Of a DNA stretch of 64,000 bases, positions 29,434-38,041 are shown one piece after another. The position numbers were made by a program, and so were the translations under genes. The notes beneath the pieces were generated by a model. The model did no database searches. It was not told the DNA's origin and worked only from the letters and a program-made list of their open reading frames with translations. Location: contig NZ_KN150731.1 of the NCBI RefSeq assembly GCF_000754805.1, forward strand, positions 124,001-188,000. The letters are read 5' to 3'. Every line of letters starts with the position of its first letter. Within the stretch, counting starts at the first letter, position 1. The DNA is from Yersinia frederiksenii ATCC 33641 (GTDB lineage: Bacteria > Pseudomonadota > Gammaproteobacteria > Enterobacterales > Enterobacteriaceae).

Positions 29434-29453
29434 AATAGAAACATCGTTTCAAT
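29434..29453 (-). promoter_or_regulatory. KdgR operator of the pelW-tog operon
   Basis: Plus-strand AATAGAAACATCGTTTCAAT, with the GAAAC-ATC-GTTTC core, directly before pelW. It overlaps the most upstream ATG of the pelW frame, showing that this ATG is not the real start. Confidence 0.87.
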
Positions 29454-29497
29454 CCATTATATTTGTATTTACTGGCGAGTCATTGAGCGAATGACAA

Positions 29498-29519
29498 AAG
29501 TGTGATCGGAGTCGGAACG
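29498..29519 (-). promoter_or_regulatory. CRP-like half site upstream of pelW
   Basis: TGTGATCGGAGTCGGA at 29501-29516: the first half TGTGATC is perfect, the second half is poor. Position relative to the KdgR box is similar to that before kdgM. Confidence 0.35.
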
Positions 29520-29601
29520 TTGTTTTGAATTTTTTATTTTTGCATTTTTGGCAGGATTTTTAAGATGAGTTTATTTGTTAACTATTTGATAAATAACTAA
29601 T

Positions 29602-29630
29602 AAAAAAGGCACAACTTCTGTTGTGCCTTA
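29602..29630 (-). terminator. intrinsic terminator of kduI-kduD
   Basis: Minus-strand stem AAGGCACAAC / GTTGTGCCTT with a TTCT-size loop and a following run of six T residues. Confidence 0.92.
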
Positions 29631-29705
29631 AGGTGGTGATGAGTCGGTTTATTGTCTATAGCCTTGAACAACAAACCTTAACTCAAATTAATCGTGATTA
29701 TAGGT

Positions 29706-30467
29706 TTAGCGGGCCAACCAGCCGCCATCAACGGCGATAGTGTAGCCACTGATATAATCAGATGCTTTAGAGGCCAGGAAGACCACTGGACCTTTCAGAT
29801 CATCAGGTAAGCCCCAACGGCCTGCCGGGATACGGTCCAGGATTTCTTTACTGCGCTCTTCATCTTTACGCAGCTGCTGGGTGTTATTCGTAGCCATGTA
29901 GCCAGGTGCTACCGCATTCACATTGATGCCGTGTTTCGCCCATTCGTTGGCTAACAGACGGGTAACACCCATGACTGCGCTTTTTGATGCAGTATAAGAG
30001 GGTACGCGGATACCGCCTTGGTAAGACAACATTGAGGCAACGTTGATGATTTTGCCGCCATGGCCTTGTTTGATGAATTGTTTGGCAACCGCTTGGGACA
30101 TAAAGAACACGGTTTTGATGTTGACGTTCATCACATCATCCCAGTCCTTTTCGCTAAAGTTGATAGCATCTTCACGGCGAATAATACCGGCGTTGTTGAC
30201 CAGAATATCGATTTGACCAAATTCCTTAACTGCACGTTCTAATAAGGAAGGGATACCATCAATTTTGCTCAGGTCAGCAGTCAGGCTCAAGAAACGGCGG
30301 CCCAATGCAGTCACTTTTTCGATAGTCTCTAGTGGCTCAACGATGTTTATGCCAACGATATCACAACCCGCTTCGGCCAAACCAATCGCCATACCTTGGC
30401 CTAAACCCGTGTCACAGCCGGTAACCAGAGCAACTTTACCCTTTAACTCAAAGGAATCTAAGATCAT
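29706..30467 (-). CDS. kduD: 2-dehydro-3-deoxy-D-gluconate 5-dehydrogenase KduD
   Basis: Short-chain dehydrogenase of 253 aa that reduces 2,5-diketo-3-deoxygluconate (DKII) to 2-keto-3-deoxygluconate. NAD-binding motif VTGCDTGLGQG near residues 15-25, NNAG at about 90, and the catalytic S..YTASK (SMLSYQGGIRVPSYTASK). Starts at MILDSFELKGK as in E. coli KduD (253 aa), with GAGAG upstream; earlier in-frame ATGs lack support. It follows kduI by about 110 bases and likely shares its transcript. Product of KduD is also the effector of KdgR. Confidence 0.95.
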   Translation of the reverse strand: MILDSFELKGKVALVTGCDTGLGQGMAIGLAEAGCDIVGINIVEPLETIEKVTALGRRFLSLTADLSKIDGIPSLLERAVKEFGQIDILVNNAGIIRREDAINFSEKDWDDVMNVNIKTVFFMSQAVAKQFIKQGHGGKIINVASMLSYQGGIRVPSYTASKSAVMGVTRLLANEWAKHGINVNAVAPGYMATNNTQQLRKDEERSKEILDRIPAGRWGLPDDLKGPVVFLASKASDYISGYTIAVDGGWLAR

Positions 30468-30576
30468 AGCTAACATCTCTCTCAAGGCGGTCAATGATTA
30501 CCGCGATTATAATATTGGGGAGAAAACCGCCAAATGACGGCTTTGGTTGGTGACGCTTAACGCTGTTTGCAAACAT

Positions 30577-31413
30577 TTAGCGCAGTTCGCTCACGGCGAT
30601 GTGGTCCATATCACCGAAGACTTGGTTTTCACCAACCATGCCCCAGATGAAGGTGTAACGCTTAGTGCCCACACCCGAATGGATAGACCAACTCGGTGAA
30701 ATAACAGCCTGTTCGTTGTGGACCAATAAATGGCGAGTCTCTTGTGCCTGGCCCATCATGTGAAAGACTGCTGTCTCTTCGTCCATATCAAAGTAGAAAT
30801 AAACTTCCATGCGACGGTCATGGGTATGGCAAGGCATAGTGTTCCAAAGGTTGCCGGGTGCCAGCTTGGTCAAGCCCATAGTCAGTTGGCAGGTTGGTAA
30901 CACATCGGGCACAATGTATTTATTGATAGTGCGGCGATTACTGGTAGCGTCATCACCCAATGTTTGCGGTGTGGCTTCTGCCAGTGTGATTTTTTTATTA
31001 GGATAACTGGTGTGTGCGGGCGCGCTGTTGTAGTAGAACTTGGCTGGCTGCGCACCATCGACACTGCTAAATAGCACTTCTTTTGCGCCTTTACCTACAT
31101 ACAAGGCTTCTTCATTACCGATTTGATAACTCTGCCCATCAACGCGGATAAGACCTGGACCACCAATATTGATCACCCCCAGTTCACGACGTTCAAGAAA
31201 GTAGCTGACCCCTAATTGCTGACCCACGTCATCACCAATACTGACGACTTTGTTGACCGGTAAAATGCCACCGACAATGATTCGGTCAATGTGGCTATAG
31301 GTCATGGTGTATTCATCTGCGACAAAAATATTCTCAATCAGAAATTCACGACGCAGACCCGCAGTATCAAGTTGTTTTGCGTGGTCGCTATGGATGCCTT
31401 GACGAACTTGCAT
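30577..31413 (-). CDS. kduI: 5-keto-4-deoxyuronate isomerase KduI
   Basis: 278-aa cupin isomerase converting 5-keto-4-deoxyuronate to 2,5-diketo-3-deoxygluconate. The zinc ligands of the family are visible: His196 and His198 in CHTHDR and Glu203 in RRMEV, with a further His in SWSIHSGVG. Length equals E. coli KduI. GAGAGG precedes the ATG. It is divergent from kdgF, and a KdgR box lies in the shared promoter region. Confidence 0.96.
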   Translation of the reverse strand: MQVRQGIHSDHAKQLDTAGLRREFLIENIFVADEYTMTYSHIDRIIVGGILPVNKVVSIGDDVGQQLGVSYFLERRELGVINIGGPGLIRVDGQSYQIGNEEALYVGKGAKEVLFSSVDGAQPAKFYYNSAPAHTSYPNKKITLAEATPQTLGDDATSNRRTINKYIVPDVLPTCQLTMGLTKLAPGNLWNTMPCHTHDRRMEVYFYFDMDEETAVFHMMGQAQETRHLLVHNEQAVISPSWSIHSGVGTKRYTFIWGMVGENQVFGDMDHIAVSELR

Positions 31414-31592
31414 GTCGGTGCCTCTCTTTCAGAACAATATCCAGGAGGGGGTGACCCCAGTCAGATAGCCCGTCAGATGAGAAAATTCGCATGAAGCCGG
31501 AAATGATGTTGACCGCTTACGAAGGTTTAACTTCTGACCGAGTGTTTCTTTAATGCGATGATGATAGTATTTGCGGGAAGTTAATTCAATAA

Positions 31593-31612
31593 AAATGAAA
31601 TGATGTTTTATT
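31593..31612 (-). promoter_or_regulatory. KdgR operator in the kduI-kdgF divergent region
   Basis: AAATGAAATGATGTTTTATT: a slightly degenerate box (GAAAT-GAT-GTTTT). It lies 180 bases before kduI and 133 before kdgF, so it may serve both. Confidence 0.75.
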
Positions 31613-31744
31613 ATTTTTTGAGGGATGTCATGATTTTTGGATTAAATATGATCAAACTGTGGAATTTGGCCGTAGAATAGGCTGAATTCAACGTAAAACT
31701 GTGACTACGCTACAGACAATTCTGCATAATAATGAGGAGAAATG

Positions 31745-32077
31745 ATGAAGATGTTCTTTATTAATGACGAAACGCCTTGGGAAGAGCTAGGTAATGGCAT
31801 TAAGCGCAAAGTAATGACGTGGAGTGATGAACTGATGATGGTCTGCGTTCATTTTGACAAAGGCGCTATTGGTACGGCACATAAACATGACATTCATGAC
31901 CAGATTGCTTATGTTGCTGCGGGTAGCTTTGAAGTCGAAATTGAAGGGCAGAAACGTATTTTGAAAGCTGGAGATGCCTATCGCGCCGTTAAGAATGAGA
32001 TGCACGGAGCAGTATCCCTGGAAGACAACAGTATTTTAATTGATACCTTTACCCCTAAGCGGGATGATTTCCTCTAA
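31745..32077 (+). CDS. kdgF: uronate-linearising cupin KdgF
   Basis: Small cupin of 110 aa that opens 4,5-unsaturated galacturonate to the linear keto form entering the Kdu steps; the function was established with, among others, a Yersinia enterocolitica protein. Metal ligands are in GTAHKHDIHDQIAYV (His residues) and MHGAVS near the end. GAGGAG selects the ATG at 31745 or the one just before (31742). It lies between kduI, divergent, and hxpB, convergent, completing the pathway between Ogl/PelW and KduI. Confidence 0.95.
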   Translation: MKMFFINDETPWEELGNGIKRKVMTWSDELMMVCVHFDKGAIGTAHKHDIHDQIAYVAAGSFEVEIEGQKRILKAGDAYRAVKNEMHGAVSLEDNSILIDTFTPKRDDFL

Positions 32078-32178
32078 CCTATATTTTGGCGGCTGAGTGG
32101 CAACGTCAGCCGCCTTTATTGTCATTGCCTCGACAATTATTCATCTGTGATCAACGAGCAGTCAGCAAAGACTGTCGG

Positions 32179-32844
32179 TCATGAAATATCTTCTCTGCGT
32201 AATTGCTCTAGCGAATCTAACTGAATATCCGCCAATGCCCAGCGCGGGTCGGTACGATACTCTTCGGATGGAATAACAATAGAGCGCATGCGAGCGGCTT
32301 TAGTTGCAATCATCCCATTGACCGAATCTTCTAAAGTGACACATTGCAGCGGGTCAACACCCAAATCAGATGCGGCATTCAGATAGACTTCAGGATGCGG
32401 TTTGCTGTAGGGCAGGTATTCTGCAGAAACCAGGCGGTCGAAGTAGGTTTCGATACCTAACAGCGCCAATACACGTTTTTGCATATGCAATGGTGAGGCT
32501 GAAGCCAAACCAATTTTTAGCCCTTGTTGGCGGCAAAGATTCAACGCATATTCCACTCCCGGCAGTACCGGGCGTTTCTCTTCTACCAACTCTATCGCCC
32601 TGGCGATAATGAGTTTGCATACTTCTGCCTGGCTCGGTCCTTGCCATGGCATGGCCTGGAACCACATTTTTACCACTAAATCGATACGTAACCCCAGAGT
32701 ATCGGGCAAGGTATCGCGTGAGGTGGTATCCAGCCCCAGTGAGGTGAAAATATCCAGTTCAGCCTGTAGCCATAGTGGCTCCGAATCAATCAGCAAGCCG
32801 TCCATATCGAAAATTGCGGCCTTAATTGTGTTAGGGATCGCCAT
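32179..32844 (-). CDS. hxpB: hexitol/2-deoxyglucose phosphatase HxpB (YniC)
   Basis: HAD-superfamily phosphatase of 221 aa. Motif I DMDGLLIDSEPLW (residues near 14-26, Asp nucleophile), motif II LASASPLH, motif III with the Lys in YSKPHPEVY and motif IV LEDSVNGM are intact. In E. coli it acts on sugar phosphates such as 2-deoxyglucose-6-phosphate. GGAG lies nine bases before the ATG. Adjacent divergent yniB is as in E. coli. Confidence 0.94.
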   Translation of the reverse strand: MAIPNTIKAAIFDMDGLLIDSEPLWLQAELDIFTSLGLDTTSRDTLPDTLGLRIDLVVKMWFQAMPWQGPSQAEVCKLIIARAIELVEEKRPVLPGVEYALNLCRQQGLKIGLASASPLHMQKRVLALLGIETYFDRLVSAEYLPYSKPHPEVYLNAASDLGVDPLQCVTLEDSVNGMIATKAARMRSIVIPSEEYRTDPRWALADIQLDSLEQLRREDIS

Positions 32845-33092
32845 TTGTCATCACTCCTGTTGGTGTCTAGCTACGGGCTTAACACTTTATCATTGGTTCA
32901 TAATGATTAAACGGGGGGAGCGCAATTCTTTCTCTTTCTGATAATTTAATTTATCAACGTAATGATAATCCTCTGGATGAGCTAGGCTTGAATCGGAGTT
33001 AGTCGCAAGTATGGCAACAAAATTTTGCACAAAAGCGCGATGTAGCGGGTAAACTAAGGCCACATAAGTTGTGGTATTTACAAGGAGAAGTC

Positions 33093-33647
33093 ATGACCTA
33101 TCAACAGGCTGGGCGTGTCGCTGTTATCAAACGGATCGCCGGGTGGCTCGTTTTTATTCCAGCACTGCTGTCAACATTGATTTCAATTATCAATTTTGCC
33201 TATCAATATAGTCAAAAAAGCACTGGGGTGAATGCGGTCATGCTGGATTTTATCCACGTCATGACTGATATGATTCGTTTTAACACCACTTTTCTGGATA
33301 TCTTCTGGTACAACTCACCGGTACCGAATTTCGAACAAGGTTTTTCGGCATCGAACATTATGTTCTTTATTATTTATATGCTGATTTTTGTTGGTTTGTC
33401 GTTACAGGCATCCGGTGCCCGTATGTCGCGGCAAGTACGGCATATTCGTGAAGGTATTGAAGATCAACTGATCTTAGAGCAGGCCAAGGGTAGCGAGGGG
33501 CGCACGCGGGAGCAGTTGGAAGAGAAGATTGTCCTACCGCACCACACGATATTTTTGCAGTTTTTTACCTTATACATTCTGCCATTTTTGATCGGCGTGG
33601 CATTCTATTTTGTTATTAAGCTATTGGGATTGATGGCTCAGGGATAG
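33093..33647 (+). CDS. yniB: YniB family membrane protein
   Basis: 184-aa inner-membrane protein close to E. coli YniB (178 aa). Two N-terminal and one or two C-terminal hydrophobic segments are seen (WLVFIPALLSTLISIINFAY, NIMFFIIYMLIFVGLSLQ, FTLYILPFLIGVAFYFVI), and a charged cytoplasmic-type helix lies between (RQVRHIREGIEDQLILEQAK). Function unknown. AAGGAG selects the ATG at 33093. Confidence 0.9.
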   Translation: MTYQQAGRVAVIKRIAGWLVFIPALLSTLISIINFAYQYSQKSTGVNAVMLDFIHVMTDMIRFNTTFLDIFWYNSPVPNFEQGFSASNIMFFIIYMLIFVGLSLQASGARMSRQVRHIREGIEDQLILEQAKGSEGRTREQLEEKIVLPHHTIFLQFFTLYILPFLIGVAFYFVIKLLGLMAQG

Positions 33648-33853
33648 TGGTGGTATCTAACATAACAGTGTAATGCATAAATTGGCCCAGTTATCAGGGC
33701 CTTTTTATATTTATCGCAATGATAAATAACCAAATTAATCTCTTGAAAGAATTTTCTGACCACCGAGATATGAGACTCTTCTTGCACTCACAATTTTGTC
33801 TGCGCAATTCCCTTATGCTGTAGGTCTCTTTTCACTGCTATATCAGTAAAGTA

Positions 33854-34744
33854 ATGAACGTTTTCATCTCGAAGAAAATGCGTAATTTTATTATTTTGGC
33901 TCAGACAAACAGCATGGCGAAAGCCGCCGAAAAATTACACATGACTGCCTCGCCTTTCGGTAAAAGCATTGCAGCTCTGGAAGAGTTGGTGGGATATTCG
34001 CTATTTACGCGTAATGAGAAAAACATCAGTCTTAACAAAGCGGGGCAAGAGCTTTATCAGGAGCTATTCCCTATTTATCAACGGCTTTCTGCCATTGATA
34101 ATACTATTGTCTCGTTGTCCCAGCGGCAGAAAAATATTGTTATTGGCATTGATAACACGTACCCAACGATTATTTTTGATCAGTTATTCAGCCTCAGTGA
34201 TAAATACGATGGTATTACCGCGCAGCCTTTTGAGTTTAGCGAAAACACGGTCATTGATGACTTACTGGATCGCCGTGTCGATTTTATTATCTCACCACAG
34301 CAAGCCTCGCCGCGTGTGACTCACATTGATAGCTTGCAGGTCACCGAGCTTCCTCCGTTACGGCTCGGTTTTTTAGTTTCGCGTCGCTTTGAAAATGGCC
34401 AGGCACTCGAGTTATTGAATACATTGCCGTGGTTACAAATGCGTTTTCAGAATCGGGCTAATTTTGAATCTTTACTAGATGCGCATTTTCGCTCAATTGG
34501 GATTAACCCAACCATCATTTATCGCCCTTACAGTTTTATGGCGAAAATCAGCGCAGTAGAGCAGGGGCAGTTTCTGACTGTCGTGCCTCACTTTGCCTAC
34601 CGGCTGGTAAATCCGGCCAAGTTGAAATATTTTGATGCACCAAATCAGCCCATGTACATGCGAGAGTATCTTTATTCACTCAAAAATAATCACCATATTG
34701 AACAAGTCATGGGCTATATACATTCTGATCGTAATGGTGACTAA
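33854..34744 (+). CDS. LysR-family regulator beside the scp cluster
   Basis: 296 aa with an N-terminal helix-turn-helix (SMAKAAEKLHMTASPFGKSIAALEELVGYSLFTRNEKNISL, residues near 20-60) and a divergent effector domain. The first residues (MNVFISKKMRNFIILAQ) resemble the YgfI type found next to the scp genes in E. coli, but I do not assign the name. Its stop codon overlaps the stop of the convergent scpC (TAA at 34742-34744 against TAG at 34741-34743), and no terminator separates them. It may control the scp operon. Confidence 0.85.
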   Translation: MNVFISKKMRNFIILAQTNSMAKAAEKLHMTASPFGKSIAALEELVGYSLFTRNEKNISLNKAGQELYQELFPIYQRLSAIDNTIVSLSQRQKNIVIGIDNTYPTIIFDQLFSLSDKYDGITAQPFEFSENTVIDDLLDRRVDFIISPQQASPRVTHIDSLQVTELPPLRLGFLVSRRFENGQALELLNTLPWLQMRFQNRANFESLLDAHFRSIGINPTIIYRPYSFMAKISAVEQGQFLTVVPHFAYRLVNPAKLKYFDAPNQPMYMREYLYSLKNNHHIEQVMGYIHSDRNGD

Positions 34745-36222
34745 GGTACTAACATGGATCCATGCTCGAACAGATTTTGGTGAAGCTGAAAGGCTTGCGC
34801 CAGATTGTGATGCAAATGCCCCCCTTTAGCCTGCGCCAGATATTGATGCAGGTAATCACGATACATTGGGTGTGCGCAGTTATTGATGATGGCCGCAGCA
34901 CGCTGCATGGGTGATAGCCCACGTAAATCAGCCACACCTTGCTCGGTGACGATAACTTTAACGCTGTGTTCACTGTGATCAACATGGGTGCACATTGGCA
35001 CAATGGTAGAGACTTTGCCGCCCTTGACGATAGACGGGGCCATAAAAATAGATAAGTAGGCATTGCGTTCAAAATCGGCACTGCCGCCAATGCCATTGAC
35101 CAACTCCGTGCCCGCAACATGGGTGGAGTTGGCGTGGCCGTAGATATCAAACTCAAGCCCGACATTCAGCGCAATGACACCCAAGCGACGAATGATTTCT
35201 GGATGGTTAGAAATCTCCTGTGGGCGCAGCACAATTCTGCTCGCGAAGAAATCCATATTGTCATAAATTTTTTTCAGTGACGTAGGTGAAATGGTCAAGC
35301 TGGAGGCACTGACACCCAGCACTTTTTCGGTTTCGACCAGCCGGATAACTGACTCCTGCAACACCTCGGAGTACATCATAAAAGGTGGAATGTGTGGGTT
35401 TTCACCCAGGCGCTTCATGACGGCATTATTGATATTCCCCACACCACTTTGAAGCGGAAGAAACTCTGGTGGAATACGGCCTAGCTTGAGTTCATTGAGT
35501 AAAAAGTTCACTACATTGTCAGCGATTTGTTCACATAGTGGGTTTTCCCGATCGAGGCTGTTACTGGCATCCGGTAACGCGGTTTCGACTACGCCAATAA
35601 TCTTGCTGGAATCGACTTGTACATAAGGTTGCCCCACTTTATCCAGTGTATGGAATATCGGCAGAGTATTGCGCCGGGGCGGGGCACCCAGCATCACAAT
35701 ATCAGCTAATTCAGCCACGCGCGGGCTGTGATAATGATTCAGCTCAATAATGATTTTTTTAGCTTTATGCAAAAAAACCGGCGAATTACCAATACCACTG
35801 GTGAGGTAGACTTTGCCATCGGCACTGAGCGCCGAGGCTTCGATCACGGCCACGTCAATGTCACCAAAGAAACCATAGTTGACCATTTGGGCGACTTCGC
35901 TCAGATGCAGATCAACAAAACTGACCGCCCCTTGGTTGATTTTTTCACGAAGTAGCGAGGCGGTTTGATAAGGTGCTCGCCATGCAATGGCGTCCGCTTG
36001 TGCCAACTCATCATCGGCTTGGGCACTGATTGATGCGCCCGTCAGCAAGCGGATTTGAAACTCTTTTTGCTGCTCATGATGGGCCATGGCACGTCTGGCG
36101 ATAGCACTGGGTAGCACTTTCGGCGCGCCAGCTGGGGTGAAACCGCTGAAGACCACCATATTTCCATGTTCAATACACTCGGCGGCATCATCCGCGCTCA
36201 TGATGCGATATGACCGTTTCAT
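34741..36222 (-). CDS. scpC: propionyl-CoA:succinate CoA transferase ScpC
   Basis: 493-aa CoA transferase family I enzyme, close to E. coli ScpC (492 aa). It moves CoA between propionyl-CoA and succinate, closing the succinate-to-propionate cycle. Recognisable regions are EHGNMVVFSGFTPAGAPKVLP, VGVV-type GVETALPDASNSLD, and GIGGSADFERNAYLSIFMAPS followed by VTEQGVADLRGLSPMQRA. AGAGGA eight bases upstream sets the ATG at 36222; it starts 25 bases after the scpB stop. Confidence 0.94.
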   Translation of the reverse strand: MKRSYRIMSADDAAECIEHGNMVVFSGFTPAGAPKVLPSAIARRAMAHHEQQKEFQIRLLTGASISAQADDELAQADAIAWRAPYQTASLLREKINQGAVSFVDLHLSEVAQMVNYGFFGDIDVAVIEASALSADGKVYLTSGIGNSPVFLHKAKKIIIELNHYHSPRVAELADIVMLGAPPRRNTLPIFHTLDKVGQPYVQVDSSKIIGVVETALPDASNSLDRENPLCEQIADNVVNFLLNELKLGRIPPEFLPLQSGVGNINNAVMKRLGENPHIPPFMMYSEVLQESVIRLVETEKVLGVSASSLTISPTSLKKIYDNMDFFASRIVLRPQEISNHPEIIRRLGVIALNVGLEFDIYGHANSTHVAGTELVNGIGGSADFERNAYLSIFMAPSIVKGGKVSTIVPMCTHVDHSEHSVKVIVTEQGVADLRGLSPMQRAAAIINNCAHPMYRDYLHQYLAQAKGGHLHHNLAQAFQLHQNLFEHGSMLVP

Positions 36223-36247
36223 CGCGAAATCCTCTGTCTGAGAAGGC

Positions 36248-37033
36248 TTAACGCCCAAGAAAATTAGGTTTGCGTTTCTCCATAAAGGCGCTCATACCCT
36301 CGAGATAGTCGTCGCTATCGTAGACTGCCCGCCGCATACCTTGGATGCGCTCAAATTCATCAGAATTCATGGTATGGGCTTCACCCAGCACGCGAAGTTC
36401 TTCTTTAATGACAGCAATGGCCAGTGGGGCTTTTTCGGAAATGACATGGGCCAATTTTAAGGTGAAATCTTCCAGTTCTTCAGGTTCAACCACATGATTG
36501 AGAATGCCCACTGACAGTGCACGCTGGGCGGTAATTGGGGCGGCGGTAAAAATCAGCTCTTTCACAATGTGAAAACCGGCATCACGAATCAGGTTATGAA
36601 TACCGACTAAATTATAGGGAACCCCCAAATTTACCGGTGTCATTGAGAAGGTCGAATTACTGCAGGCGATGATAATATCTGAACTCATAATCATCTCGAA
36701 TGCACCGCCCCAGACGCTACCTTCAACCATAGAAATGATGGGTTTCGGATACTTTTGAATGACACGCGTGATCTGGCGTAATGGGTCGTCATAGGACAGC
36801 GGATCCCGTCGGCCGGTGGGTAATTCGTGGATATCATGGCCGGCGGAGAACACTTTGGAACCTTCAGCCGCGCGCAAAATAATGCAGCGAATATCGGTGT
36901 TATTGAGGTCATGCAATGCCTGCATTAAATCATCCATAAATACTTTGCTTAAGGCATTGAGCTTGCGGGCATAATTGAACTCAATGATGCCAACCCGATT
37001 GGCAATCAACACTTTGACATACTCATAAGACAT
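36248..37033 (-). CDS. scpB: methylmalonyl-CoA decarboxylase ScpB
   Basis: Crotonase-fold enzyme of 261 aa, same length as E. coli ScpB, converting methylmalonyl-CoA to propionyl-CoA. Oxyanion-hole segments SAGHDIHELP and EGSVWGGAFEMIMSSD are intact, and NLGVPYNLVGIHNL is family-specific. AGGG lies upstream of the chosen ATG (two codons after the first possible ATG). Third gene of the operon, 12 bases after argK. Confidence 0.95.
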   Translation of the reverse strand: MSYEYVKVLIANRVGIIEFNYARKLNALSKVFMDDLMQALHDLNNTDIRCIILRAAEGSKVFSAGHDIHELPTGRRDPLSYDDPLRQITRVIQKYPKPIISMVEGSVWGGAFEMIMSSDIIIACSNSTFSMTPVNLGVPYNLVGIHNLIRDAGFHIVKELIFTAAPITAQRALSVGILNHVVEPEELEDFTLKLAHVISEKAPLAIAVIKEELRVLGEAHTMNSDEFERIQGMRRAVYDSDDYLEGMSAFMEKRKPNFLGR

Positions 37034-37045
37034 AATCATTTCCCT

Positions 37046-38041
37046 CTAATGGAAGATTTTTTGTGTAATGAAATCGGTGATGGTGCTAATTCCAGCCCGC
37101 GGTGAGATTTGGTTTTGATGCAGTAAGGTTGCAATGTGCTGATAGTGTTGATGTAAATCAGGGCGGGCAAACAGCGCCGCCAGCGCATTGGCCTCAATTT
37201 GTTGGCGAACCCAAGCCAAATTTTGCCGCTCGCGCAAGGCCGCCAATTGCCCACTGTTTGCCATAATCGGCCAGAAGGTTTGTACTGCTTGCCAAACGTC
37301 ACGAATACCGCGTTTTTCAAGAGCACTACAGGTGAGAACTTGTGGCTGCCATAGCGGATATTTTCGTCGGATAATTTGCAGTGCGCTGTGGTACATATGG
37401 CGGGAAATTTCAACATTGACGTGATTCTCGCCATCATCTTTATTGATGATAACGAAGTCAGCCATTTCCATAATGCCTTTCTTGATGCCTTGCAAATCAT
37501 CGCCAGCACCGGCAATTTGCAGCGATAGAAAGCAGTCCACCATGGCGGCAACTTCTGTCTCCGACTGACCAACACCGACAGTTTCTACAATAACGATGTC
37601 GTAGCCTGCCGCTTCGCACAGTAAAATCAGTTCTCGGGTGCTTTGGCTGATCCCGCCAAGATGACCTCTTGAGGGGACGGGCCGGACAAAAGCGTGCTCG
37701 GCACGAGACAAATTCAACATGCGCGTTTTGTCCCCTAAAATGCTGCCGCCACTGACTGGGCTGCTGGGGTCAACAGCAATTACCGCCACCTTATGTCCCT
37801 GCGACAATAACTCCTCACCCAGTGCCTCAAGAAAGGTACTTTTCCCTGCACCGGGTGTGCCAGTGACGCCTAATCGTTTGGCCTGTCCGGTATAGGGCAT
37901 GATGCCATCCAGCATTTGGGCACTGAGCGCTCGATGCTGGGGGAGGCTGCTTTCCGCCAGTGTCATGGCCTGCGCCAGGGCAACGCGCTCACCTTGGCGC
38001 AAGCGGCAGATATAATCGTCCAGATTGTCGCGGCTAATCAT
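37046..38041 (-). CDS. argK: methylmalonyl-CoA mutase-associated GTPase ArgK/MeaB (YgfD)
   Basis: G3E-family GTPase of 331 aa that loads and protects the cobalamin mutase. Walker [13 protein letters not shown], the Mg-binding [16 protein letters not shown] and the base-recognition NKDD are visible. The length is exactly that of E. coli ArgK when the ATG at 38041 is used, and this start overlaps the end of scpA, so the long upstream extension of the frame is rejected. Confidence 0.95.
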   Translation of the reverse strand: MISRDNLDDYICRLRQGERVALAQAMTLAESSLPQHRALSAQMLDGIMPYTGQAKRLGVTGTPGAGKSTFLEALGEELLSQGHKVAVIAVDPSSPVSGGSILGDKTRMLNLSRAEHAFVRPVPSRGHLGGISQSTRELILLCEAAGYDIVIVETVGVGQSETEVAAMVDCFLSLQIAGAGDDLQGIKKGIMEMADFVIINKDDGENHVNVEISRHMYHSALQIIRRKYPLWQPQVLTCSALEKRGIRDVWQAVQTFWPIMANSGQLAALRERQNLAWVRQQIEANALAALFARPDLHQHYQHIATLLHQNQISPRAGISTITDFITQKIFH

